From CANKJK01 sp040081715 (GTDB lineage Bacteria > Acidobacteriota > Vicinamibacteria > Vicinamibacterales > UBA2999), in assembly GCA_040081715.1 (NCBI GenBank), contig JBEBFY010000007.1, positions 128,138 through 192,137 on the forward strand: a DNA stretch of 64,000 nt, in the 5' to 3' direction. Positions 1 through 7,021 of this stretch are shown piece after piece. The notes beneath the pieces are model-generated. The model was not told the origin of the DNA and did not search any database. It was given only the letters and a program-made list of their open reading frames with translations. The translations under genes and the position numbers were made by a program. Each line of letters starts with the position of its first letter. The stretch's first letter is position 1.

Positions 1-138
1 GGTTTGTATCAGGAGGCGCGGGGAGACACGGCCCGCGCCAGGCAGCAGATGACCGTGGCGGCTCGCGACGAATTCGCGAGAGTCGGCGGGTACATGCACC
101 GCGTGGCACAGGTCCACCTCGGGAGGATGGGCAAGTGA
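1..138 (+). CDS. C-terminal end of a TPR-like protein (partial)
   Basis: Only the last 45 codons are inside the window, ending in TGA at 136-138. The tail is helical and Ala/Arg/Gln-rich (it includes QEARGDTARARQQM) and ends with a GGYMHRVAQVHL-type helix. This resembles the last helices of tetratricopeptide-repeat proteins, but one fragment cannot prove the family. The gene is convergent with the cytochrome gene at 177-1469. The 38-nt gap shows no strong terminator. Function unknown; TPR assignment is an inference. Confidence 0.5.
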   Translation, partial: GLYQEARGDTARARQQMTVAARDEFARVGGYMHRVAQVHLGRMGK

Positions 139-176
139 GATCGAGTAGCCGCCGCGGGGGCTTGCGCCACGGGCTG

Positions 177-1469
177 CTACAGGAACGCCGCGGGAAGGTC
201 GCGCTTGGTGTCGCGCAGGATCTCGATGATGGCCCGGCGATCGGCGGCCGAGAGCTTTTTGTAGGCCGCGTCGTCGGTCTTGCCGGAGAGCACCGTCCAG
301 AGACGGTCGTACACCATCGCCTTCGCCCGCGCGGGCAGTTCGTCGAAGGCGGGTGAGTAGATCAGGTAGCTGCAGGGGTACTTCAGCAGCCGGCGCGTCA
401 GGTCCAGTTCACGCAGCGACCGTCCACGCGTGTCCTTCGGCCCCTGCGCCGCGAAGGCTTCGGCGAAGCCGGCGTTGCCCTGGACCTTCCCGCCGAGGGG
501 CACCTCGTCGATGAAGAGCAGGTGGTCGACCAGTTCCAGTGCGGTATTCGCCACCGGGTCGTCCGTGGCCTGCATGGAGGCCTGCCTGACCTGAGCCACG
601 GGGTGGAGCCGGTCGTAGTCCTGGACCCGCGTCGCCCAGTTCAGGCGCGTGATGAGGTTCGTCATGAACGTCTGATGATTGAGCACCATCAGTGCGACCA
701 CGTCACTATAGGGAGTCGGATAGGTCGAGGCGTCGATCCGGCCTGAGACCGATGTCAGCGTCGGCGCCGTCGTGGCCCGCACCCCGCTCCGCTTGACGTG
801 GTAGACGGGCACGTTCCCCAGGTGCCGGGTGGGAACCGCGGCGCCGGTCACGAACCAGCCGCCCCAGCGGTCCTCAATGGGTGTGCGTTGGTCGACCACC
901 CAGCCCTGCGCGTACTCGTTGGGGTTGTCCGAGAGCGGGAGCATGCTCATCGTCAGCATGCCGGAGATACCCATTGTGAGGGTGCCTTCGTGGCACTCCA
1001 GGCACCGCTGCGTCCTGGTGAAGTGCGGCCGCTGCGCCGGCTTCTGGTCCAGCTGGTAGAAGACCTGACCCTGCTGGGGATCCCACGCGGACAGTTCCAG
1101 CGTATCGGCCGCCTTGACCCAACCCACCGATGTCGTGTCGTTGAAGTACAGCGCGCGCGGCGTCTTCTCGGTGATGAAGTCAGATTGCAGGCTGGTCTCG
1201 GAGTACACCAGCAACTGCGATTCCACGGGCACCTTCAGCGCGTTCAGGACCGATCGGAGGTAGCCCTGCCCGGGCTCGAATGCCAGCTGCACGTCGCCGC
1301 TGGCGATCCGCTGGTTCAGCATCGCCACGGGGTCTGTGGTCGGCCGCGTGGCGTACTCGATCGCGGGATGCCGGGTGGAGACGGGGTCTGTCGGACGCTG
1401 ACCGACGAGCAGGGCGGCGCTGGCCAGCGTCAGCGCGGTACAGGTGGCGAGAAAGCGGGCACGCTGCAT
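177..1469 (-). CDS. Secreted monoheme c-type cytochrome-like protein
   Basis: 430 residues. It has an N-terminal signal peptide (basic start, hydrophobic run at about residues 6-23) and a single heme c attachment motif CLECH at C156-H160, so the protein is predicted to be periplasmic and to carry one covalent heme. I recognise no other domain. The rest could be an electron-transfer partner of the multicopper oxidase encoded just upstream on the same strand (33-nt gap). A -10-like TATACT lies 10 nt before the ATG and there is no Shine-Dalgarno, so the gene may also have its own leaderless transcript. The role as redox partner is inferred only from proximity. Confidence 0.7.
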   Translation of the reverse strand: MQRARFLATCTALTLASAALLVGQRPTDPVSTRHPAIEYATRPTTDPVAMLNQRIASGDVQLAFEPGQGYLRSVLNALKVPVESQLLVYSETSLQSDFITEKTPRALYFNDTTSVGWVKAADTLELSAWDPQQGQVFYQLDQKPAQRPHFTRTQRCLECHEGTLTMGISGMLTMSMLPLSDNPNEYAQGWVVDQRTPIEDRWGGWFVTGAAVPTRHLGNVPVYHVKRSGVRATTAPTLTSVSGRIDASTYPTPYSDVVALMVLNHQTFMTNLITRLNWATRVQDYDRLHPVAQVRQASMQATDDPVANTALELVDHLLFIDEVPLGGKVQGNAGFAEAFAAQGPKDTRGRSLRELDLTRRLLKYPCSYLIYSPAFDELPARAKAMVYDRLWTVLSGKTDDAAYKKLSAADRRAIIEILRDTKRDLPAAFL

Positions 1470-1479
1470 GACAGCGCCC

Positions 1480-1485
1480 AGTATA
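1480..1485 (-). promoter_or_regulatory. -10-like TATACT, candidate leaderless promoter
   Basis: Minus-strand TATACT with 10 nt between it and the ATG at 1469. The predicted transcript start would fall within about 4 nt of the start codon. No convincing -35 is seen, and no Shine-Dalgarno precedes the ATG. Confidence 0.45.
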
Positions 1486-1502
1486 CAAGGCCCCTGGGGG
1501 AG

Positions 1503-3026
1503 CTACTTCGCATCCTTGTCGTGCTTCTCGTGCTCGTGCGACAGCGGGGAATGGCCTTCCGGCAGGCCGACCCGCACGGTGCTCATCAACCCGCCTTCGG
1601 CGTGGTCGAGGATGTGGCAGTGCAGCATCCATTCGCCCGGCCGGTCGTCGAACCGGACGAGGACATGCACGGTCTTCTCGAACGGCACGTTGATGGTGTC
1701 CTTCCACTCGATCGGATGGACGGGAGCGCCCGCCTCCGTCACCACCTGGAAGAAGTAGCCGTGCAGGTGGAACGGGTGGGACCACGGGGTCTTGTTCACC
1801 AGCGCCCATATCTGGGTTTCACCGATCTTCGCGACGAAGGGCTTGGTGGCCCAGTGGGGCTTGTTGTTGATCCCGTACTCGAACGTGCCGTTCGGGAGCT
1901 GCACGATCGTGAAGTTCATCGTCACGCGCGTCGCGCCGTCGGCGGAGACCGGCGCAATCACCCGGGACGACGGCTTCGGCGCCGGTCCGGCGTAGGCCGG
2001 TCCGTCCGCGAAGGCCAGCGCGAAGAGCGGTTCCTCGGCCGACCGGAATTCCACACTGCCGTAGCCGCGGTTGAAGACGTAGGATCGGAAGGGCAGGTTC
2101 GTGCCAGCGACGCCCTTCGGCGCGACGATCAGGTCCACGCGTTCGCCGCATCCGACCACCAGGCTCGTCGTGGTCCGCTGGGACTCGATCAGGCCGCCGT
2201 CGCTGCCAATCTGAGTGAACACCTGGCCGTCGAGGTCCAGGTTGAAGAATCGGCTCTTGGCCGTATTGACGATGCGCCAGCGCTGTGGCGCGCCGCTCCG
2301 GATCTTCAATGTGCCCAGGTTGCCGGCGCGGCCGTTCACCAGTACCACGTTGCCCTCACGTCCGAAGGCCATGCCGGTCGTGCCCCCGCTGTTCGGGTCG
2401 TCGAGCATGCCCTTCTCGTCGATGCCGATGTCGCTCAGCACGATCACCAGTTCGTCCACGACGCCAAGCCGGGCCTTTTCCTCGGGGTCCTCAACCAGCA
2501 GCGGCCCGTAGAGCCCGAATCCAACCTGCTCGGCGGACGAGACATGCGGGTGGTACCAGAACAGCCCGGCGTCCACCACCGTGAAGTCGTAGGTGAACCC
2601 CTCGCCCTTCTTGACGGGGGGTTGTGAAATGCCCGGCACGCCGTCCATTTCAATGGGGAGCCGTATCCCGTGCCAGTGCACGGTCGTCGGGGCAGGTAGC
2701 TGGTTGGTGAAGTGCACGATCAGGCGGTCCCCGACCTTGGTCCTGATGAGCGGACCGGGAAGGCCGCCGTTATAGGTCCAGGCATCGACCTTCTGGCCGT
2801 TCCCCAAGTCCACGTTCGCGACCCTCGCCTCGAGGTTGATCTCCACGATACGAGGGTCAGGGTTGATGTCCACGGCCTCCCGCAGCCGGAGCTCGGCGTC
2901 CCAGCCCGGAGGCTGCAGCGAGGAATCGGCGGCTGGCGCGAGGCTGCCCCAGAGGAACCCGACGGCAACGGCAAGCACGGCGAGTCCGGCACGGCGAACT
3001 GACGTGGGCGCGGGTAGCGTAGACAT
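1503..3026 (-). CDS. Multicopper oxidase, three-domain, periplasmic
   Basis: 507 residues from the ATG at 3026. I chose this start over upstream in-frame codons because AGAGGA lies 9 nt before it and a signal peptide follows at once (hydrophobic run about 13-30, ending in PAADSS). Copper motifs are complete: HWHG at 117-120, HPH at 159-161, HPFHLHG at 417-423 and HCHILDH at 469-475 with Met481 as possible axial type-1 ligand. The family oxidises phenols or metal ions and reduces O2 to water. The length and four histidine motifs fit a laccase/CotA/SufI-type enzyme, not two-domain nitrite reductase. The tail is His/Glu/Lys-rich (HEHEKHDKDAK). It diverges from the NsrR-type regulator gene, with an NsrR-like box between them. 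Substrate unknown. Confidence 0.9.
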   Translation of the reverse strand: MSTLPAPTSVRRAGLAVLAVAVGFLWGSLAPAADSSLQPPGWDAELRLREAVDINPDPRIVEINLEARVANVDLGNGQKVDAWTYNGGLPGPLIRTKVGDRLIVHFTNQLPAPTTVHWHGIRLPIEMDGVPGISQPPVKKGEGFTYDFTVVDAGLFWYHPHVSSAEQVGFGLYGPLLVEDPEEKARLGVVDELVIVLSDIGIDEKGMLDDPNSGGTTGMAFGREGNVVLVNGRAGNLGTLKIRSGAPQRWRIVNTAKSRFFNLDLDGQVFTQIGSDGGLIESQRTTTSLVVGCGERVDLIVAPKGVAGTNLPFRSYVFNRGYGSVEFRSAEEPLFALAFADGPAYAGPAPKPSSRVIAPVSADGATRVTMNFTIVQLPNGTFEYGINNKPHWATKPFVAKIGETQIWALVNKTPWSHPFHLHGYFFQVVTEAGAPVHPIEWKDTINVPFEKTVHVLVRFDDRPGEWMLHCHILDHAEGGLMSTVRVGLPEGHSPLSHEHEKHDKDAK

Positions 3027-3171
3027 GGTTGACATTCCTCTTGGCGTGCCTTCCAGCAAGGGACGTGCCCGGCGGGATCGGGCGCGATGAACTCGTTCAC
3101 ACTCGACCACGGCAACCACCTGCGCGGGAAATACCCCAGCCTGGGGACTTGTCCGCGCGTGCGTGCCGTAA

Positions 3172-3194
3172 AACATGTATTCTAAATATCTCTT
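3172..3194. promoter_or_regulatory. NsrR-like operator in divergent promoter region
   Basis: A 23-bp imperfect palindrome with left half AACATGTATTC, centre T and right half AAATATCTCTT. Against the enterobacterial NsrR consensus (AAGATGYATTT, N, AAATRCATCTT) I count 19 of 23 agreements, degenerate positions included. It lies 36 bp before the nsrR-like start and 145 bp before the oxidase start, in an A+T-rich island within G+C-rich DNA. It could control both genes. Binding is an inference. Confidence 0.6.
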
Positions 3195-3229
3195 TATTCA
3201 GGGCCGCTGTCAATGGAGACATGGCACCC

Positions 3230-3685
3230 ATGCAACTGACACAATTCACCGACTACTCCCTTCGCGTCGTGTTGTATCTCGCGGCGCATCCCGACCGCGT
3301 GGTGCCGCTTCAGGAGATCAGCCGCTCCTACGGCGTGTCGCACCACCATCTGGTCAAGGTTGTCCGGCGGCTCACCGAGCAGGGAGCCGTGGAGAGCGTC
3401 CGTGGCCGTGCCGGTGGTGTCCGCCTGCGCAGGAACCCCCGCGAGATCAACGTGGGGGCGCTGGTACGGGCCACAGAGCCGCATCTGGACCTCGTCGAGT
3501 GCTTTGACAAGGAGACGAACACCTGTCCGATTGACGGCGTCTGCGGTTTGAAGGGTGTGCTCCGGCAGGCGACGACGGCATTCCTGGGCGTACTCGATGG
3601 CTACAGCCTCGCGGATTTTCAGCCGAGGGCCGCCTCGCTCATCAAGGTCTGGCGGCGTCACCAGGACGATGTGGGGAACGGATAA
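3230..3685 (+). CDS. nsrR: Rrf2-family Fe-S regulator, NsrR type
   Basis: 151 residues. The start is the ATG at 3230 because GGAG lies 11 nt upstream and the protein then begins MQLTQFTDYSLR, the standard family N-terminus; an in-frame ATG sits at 3221. The winged helix covers about residues 1-70. Three cysteines, C91, C99 and C105, in an ECF...NTCPI...CGLK context match the [2Fe-2S]/[4Fe-4S]-binding cysteines of NsrR. That family loses its cluster with nitric oxide and releases target promoters. It is divergent from the multicopper oxidase and followed by the di-heme peroxidase after 32 nt. A box similar to NsrR sites lies in its own promoter, suggesting autorepression. IscR or another Rrf2 member is a less likely alternative. 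Confidence 0.8.
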   Translation: MQLTQFTDYSLRVVLYLAAHPDRVVPLQEISRSYGVSHHHLVKVVRRLTEQGAVESVRGRAGGVRLRRNPREINVGALVRATEPHLDLVECFDKETNTCPIDGVCGLKGVLRQATTAFLGVLDGYSLADFQPRAASLIKVWRRHQDDVGNG

Positions 3686-3698
3686 GATCACCTTTATC
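3681..3698. promoter_or_regulatory. GATAA-N8-TTATC inverted repeat before the peroxidase gene
   Basis: A 5-bp perfect inverted repeat that overlaps the stop codon of the NsrR-type gene and lies 20 bp before the di-heme peroxidase start. It could be a weak operator. It resembles an NsrR half-site only loosely (AAGAT), so I do not assign a regulator. Confidence 0.25.
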
Positions 3699-3717
3699 AA
3701 TTCAATCAGGAGGATTC

Positions 3718-4800
3718 ATGCGACACACATCGTGCGCCATCGTGTTCGGGCTCGCAGTGATTGCGGCCGGATGCGGCGGTGCGGAAGAGCCCAAGCCCGC
3801 CGCCGTGGTGGCGCCAGCCTGGGAGGCGGGGAACCCGGTGCAGCCCCTTCCGATTGGGCCGCTTGGCACGGATATCAAACTGTCGGCCGTCACGCCCGCT
3901 CCGACACCGGAACGTGTCAGGCTGGGCCGCTGGCTGTTCTACGAGAAGCGCCTGTCGAAGGACGGCACGATTGCGTGTGCGACGTGCCACCGCCCCGAGA
4001 ACGCCTTCTCGGAGCCGACGCCGCATTCGACGGGCATCGGCGGACAGCAGGGCGGTCGGAAGTCCCCGACCTTCATCAACGCGGCCGTGACGCTCTATCC
4101 GAACTTCTTCTGGGATGGGCGCGCGTCGTCGCTTGAGCAGCAGGCTCTCGGCCCGGTGGAGAACCCCATCGAGATGGGGAACACGCACGACGGCATGGTC
4201 ACGGTGCTGACCAACATCAAGGGGTATGGCCCCTATTTCAAAGAGGCCTTCGGCACCGAGGCCGTCACGAAGGAGCGCATCGCCGAGGCCATCGCGGCCT
4301 ACGAGCGCACGCGGATGAGCGGCAACTCGCCGTGGGACAAGTGGCGGAAGAACAAGGACGAGGCCGCGGTCACCGATCAGGTGAAGCAGGGTCACGAGCT
4401 GTTCTTCGGGAAGGCGGCCTGCAACCAGTGTCACCTGGGCAACAACTTCACCGACAGCCTGTTCCACAACCTCGGCGTGGGCTATGACGCGAAGACAAAG
4501 ACGTTTGCGGACCCGGGCCGTTCGAAGATCTCGAACAACCCCGCCGAACTGGGGGCCTTCAAGACGCCGACGCTGCGCGAGGTGACGAAGCACGCGCCGT
4601 ACATGCATGACGGCTCAGTGGCCACGTTGCGCGACGTCGTGGTGCTCTACAACAAGGGCGGGAACAAGAACCCGACCCTGGACCCGAAGATTCAGCCGCT
4701 GAAGCTGACCGACGCCGAGGTTGATGCGCTGGTGGCATTCATGCAGGCGCTCGACGGCGAGGGCTATCAGGACGCGGCCCCCTCAACGTTCCCGCAGTAA
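3718..4800 (+). CDS. Di-heme cytochrome c peroxidase family lipoprotein
   Basis: 360 residues. AGGAGG lies 4 nt before the ATG. The N-terminus is a lipoprotein-like signal with a possible lipidated Cys19 (AAGC) and a second Cys nearby. Two heme c motifs, CATCH at 87-91 and CNQCH at 235-239, plus the FWDGRASSLEQQA and MHDGSVATLRDVV stretches, are typical of the CcpA/MauG family. Such enzymes reduce H2O2 with electrons from small cytochromes, or oxidise a partner protein. The position after the NsrR-type gene, and the nearby monoheme cytochrome and copper oxidase, suggest a periplasmic oxidative or nitrosative stress function. MauG-like protein oxidation cannot be excluded. Confidence 0.88.
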   Translation: MRHTSCAIVFGLAVIAAGCGGAEEPKPAAVVAPAWEAGNPVQPLPIGPLGTDIKLSAVTPAPTPERVRLGRWLFYEKRLSKDGTIACATCHRPENAFSEPTPHSTGIGGQQGGRKSPTFINAAVTLYPNFFWDGRASSLEQQALGPVENPIEMGNTHDGMVTVLTNIKGYGPYFKEAFGTEAVTKERIAEAIAAYERTRMSGNSPWDKWRKNKDEAAVTDQVKQGHELFFGKAACNQCHLGNNFTDSLFHNLGVGYDAKTKTFADPGRSKISNNPAELGAFKTPTLREVTKHAPYMHDGSVATLRDVVVLYNKGGNKNPTLDPKIQPLKLTDAEVDALVAFMQALDGEGYQDAAPSTFPQ

Positions 4801-4809
4801 TGGCTTTCG

Positions 4810-4838
4810 CGCGGGCGGTGCCGGTGGCATCGCCCGCG
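4810..4838. terminator. G+C-rich hairpin between convergent genes
   Basis: A 13-bp stem (arms 4810-4822 and 4826-4838, with one G-U pair) and a GGT triloop, placed between the convergent peroxidase and ATP-grasp genes. There is no T-run on either side, so it is terminator-like rather than canonical; it may stop or process both transcripts. Confidence 0.55.
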
Positions 4839-4852
4839 TGGCTTGCCCCGTG

Positions 4853-5872
4853 TCAGCCGGTGCGCTCAGGTTCCCAGCGCAGGCCGAGCGCCACGATCCG
4901 CTCCAGCAGTTCCTCGTAGGACGTCCCTGCCGACTCTGCCGATTCCGCGAAGTCTTCGCCGTAGCCGAGGTTCGGATTCGGGTTGGCCTCCAGTACATAC
5001 ACGCCGCCGCTGGCGTCCATGCGCAGGTCGATGCGGGCGTAGCCGCTGAGGTCCAGGGCGCGGTACGCCCGTTTGGCGATGTGGGCGATTCGCGCGAGGT
5101 CGGCGTCTGGCAGCACCGCGGCGTCGGTCGTGACGCCGTGGCGCTTCTGGTACTGGTCACTCCATTTCACGCGTTCGGTGGCGATGCGCCAGCGGTTGTC
5201 GGGCATCCGGGCAAAGGACATCTCCCACACTGGGAACACCCGAAGGCGGTCGTTGCCGGCCACCCCGACATAGAGCTCCCGCCCGTCGATGAACTGCTCG
5301 ACGATGGCCGCCGTGCCCACGCGCTCGTGGATGAACTGCACGCGGCGATGGAGCTGCTCCTCGGTCTCCACGACTGACGCCTGGGAGATGCCGACCGAGG
5401 CCTCGTAGAAGAGGGACTTCACGATGAGTGGAAACCCCAGCCGCTTCGGCAGCCTGGCCGTTTCACCGCGGCGCACGACGAAGAACCCCGGCACGGGAAT
5501 TCGGTGCCAGGCCATCAGTTTCTTCGAGAGGGCCTTGTCGCGCGCGAGCATGAGTCCGCGCGGATTGCAGCCCGTGTAGGGGATCCGCAGCAGCTCGAGG
5601 TAGCTGACCACGTTCTGGTCGAACGTCGTGACCCCCGCGAAGGCTTCCATGAGGTTGAACACGATGTGGGGTTGGAACCGGTCGATCGCCGGCCGGATGC
5701 CGGACAGGTCGTCGTGGACACCCAGGACTTCGACGTCGTGGCCGCGCTCCTGGAGGGTGACGATGACGTCGTGTTCCACCTTCCACTCGGCGTTGACGAC
5801 GTCGAGTCCTGTCGTGTCGGCAGGCGGGACGAGATGCTCGTGTACGAGCGCGAGGATGCGGGTGCTCTTCAC
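4853..5872 (-). CDS. ATP-grasp ligase, D-Ala-D-Ala-ligase-like, unknown substrate
   Basis: 339 residues from a GTG at 5872, whose GTGA overlaps the stop of the upstream metallopeptidase gene, implying translational coupling. ATP-grasp features are visible: ARDKALSKKLM (nucleotide-domain Lys), FPLIVKS, a VEQFIDGRELYVGV strand pair, and the metal-binding ARIDLRMD...EANPNPNLGYGED region near the C-terminus. The fold is that of carboxylate-amine ligases such as D-alanine-D-alanine ligase. True Ddl genes usually sit with cell-wall genes, and this one does not. The pairing with a zinc peptidase suggests a make-and-cut peptide or amino-acid-conjugate function. Substrate is not predictable from sequence. 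Confidence 0.75.
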   Translation of the reverse strand: MKSTRILALVHEHLVPPADTTGLDVVNAEWKVEHDVIVTLQERGHDVEVLGVHDDLSGIRPAIDRFQPHIVFNLMEAFAGVTTFDQNVVSYLELLRIPYTGCNPRGLMLARDKALSKKLMAWHRIPVPGFFVVRRGETARLPKRLGFPLIVKSLFYEASVGISQASVVETEEQLHRRVQFIHERVGTAAIVEQFIDGRELYVGVAGNDRLRVFPVWEMSFARMPDNRWRIATERVKWSDQYQKRHGVTTDAAVLPDADLARIAHIAKRAYRALDLSGYARIDLRMDASGGVYVLEANPNPNLGYGEDFAESAESAGTSYEELLERIVALGLRWEPERTG

Positions 5873-6900
5873 AGCACCAGCCTGTGGCCGCCGCTGTGCA
5901 AGTAGTTCATGACCTGGACGGTAAGCAACACGGTGAATTCCTGACGGGCCTGGTCCTCGGGCAGCGCGAGCCGCAGCTTCAGTTGCTGACAGCGGGCGAT
6001 CATCTCCTCGAGGACCTGGTCGATGGTGTACTGGTAAATGCCGGTCCACTGTGCAACGGCGCGGCGCACGGGCCGACGCATCCGCGCGATGAACTGGGCT
6101 GCGGTGATGTTACCGGCGGCTTCCGGGGCGTCGGAAAACAGCAAACGCAGCTCGCGGTCGTGCATGCCCGTGGGCTCGACGCCGTAATGCCGCCGCTTCC
6201 GGCGGTAGTGTTGCCGCAGCGTCGTGCGGATGCGCCGCAGGGGATCGACCTCGCCGGCATTCTGCACCGGGGCCGGTCTGCCGCGCAGCGAGCGCATCAA
6301 CGCATCGATGTACTCGAGCTTCTTGGCCGCCGGCCAGCCAGCGTAACGCGCCTGCCACTGGCTATCCGGCGTCAGCCAGACCGCGAACGTCTCCGCGAAG
6401 TCCTCGTCTGGGTGACTCTGGGCGTACCACGCATCCAGGTGCAGTACGAAGCTCTTGCTGTACGGCCGCGGCGCGTAGAACTCCGGGTAGGGAACCGTCG
6501 GTGACCCGAAGAGGCCACGACGCTGGCGCCGGAGTCGGAGCCGGTAGGCATTGTCCACGGCGTGTCCGGTTTCGTGCCTGAGGATGCGCATGCACCACTC
6601 GTGCTCGCCCCCCTCGATTTCGAGCATCTGGGCTTCCTCGAGCTTTTCCAGCCGCGGGTGCGCGAGGTAGAAGGGAATGGCGACGGCGGCCGTTCCGTCC
6701 GGCGTGAACCATTCGTCCGCGAGATAGAAGTGCACGGGGACGCGCAGGTCGCGCTCCGAGAGCTCCGCACGCAGGGCCGCAATCCGGCCTGTCAGTGCGC
6801 TCCCGTCGATGGTCAGCGGGAGGTCGCACAGGCGGAGGTCGAGCAGTTGCTCGTCGGGGAGCGCGGGCCAGTCGGCCGGCACCGGTGGATGCCCAGGCAT
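5869..6900 (-). CDS. Putative zinc metallopeptidase (Peptidase_Mx-like)
   Basis: 343 residues. The zinc site HETGH is at 109-113 in an ILRHETGHAVDNAYR context. An acidic PDEDFAETFAVWL segment (E170) about 57 residues later is a likely third ligand. No signal peptide is visible, so it should be cytoplasmic. The arrangement matches what I know as the putative zinc-binding metallopeptidase family, which has no established substrate. It is first in a two-gene unit with the ATP-grasp ligase, with overlapping stop and start. TATGAT sits 8 nt before the ATG and no Shine-Dalgarno is present, predicting a leaderless mRNA. It is divergent from oligoendopeptidase F. Confidence 0.75.
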   Translation of the reverse strand: MPGHPPVPADWPALPDEQLLDLRLCDLPLTIDGSALTGRIAALRAELSERDLRVPVHFYLADEWFTPDGTAAVAIPFYLAHPRLEKLEEAQMLEIEGGEHEWCMRILRHETGHAVDNAYRLRLRRQRRGLFGSPTVPYPEFYAPRPYSKSFVLHLDAWYAQSHPDEDFAETFAVWLTPDSQWQARYAGWPAAKKLEYIDALMRSLRGRPAPVQNAGEVDPLRRIRTTLRQHYRRKRRHYGVEPTGMHDRELRLLFSDAPEAAGNITAAQFIARMRRPVRRAVAQWTGIYQYTIDQVLEEMIARCQQLKLRLALPEDQARQEFTVLLTVQVMNYLHSGGHRLVL

Positions 6901-6908
6901 GCACCCGG

Positions 6909-6914
6909 ATCATA
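6909..6914 (-). promoter_or_regulatory. -10-like TATGAT, candidate leaderless promoter
   Basis: Minus-strand TATGAT (5 of 6 to TATAAT) with an 8-nt gap to the ATG of the metallopeptidase gene. No -35 hexamer and no ribosome binding site are seen. Confidence 0.5.
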
Positions 6915-7021
6915 CCGGCGGGGGTGATCGTGAGCCGCTACGATAGAATGCCTCGTTTGCCGCCGCAGGCTGCTACGGCAGCCCCGTGCAGTCCTGTGAT
7001 GAACCCCAGGCGGCGAGGCAC

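Noticed and set aside
798..2627. Long open frame on the plus strand opposite the multicopper oxidase and cytochrome genes
   Set aside because: It lies antisense to two complete, motif-bearing genes, its product is a low-complexity Arg/Gly/His mix without family motifs, and such frames are expected in G+C-rich DNA.
1503..3026. Multicopper oxidase as a copper nitrite reductase (NirK) under NsrR
   Set aside because: The protein is too long and has the four histidine motifs of three-domain oxidases, including HCHILDH; NirK has two domains and a different pattern.
3026..3176. Earlier start of the multicopper oxidase at 3176
   Set aside because: The extra 50 residues have no signal-peptide character and the region is the divergent regulatory zone; the ATG at 3026 has a ribosome site and a signal peptide.
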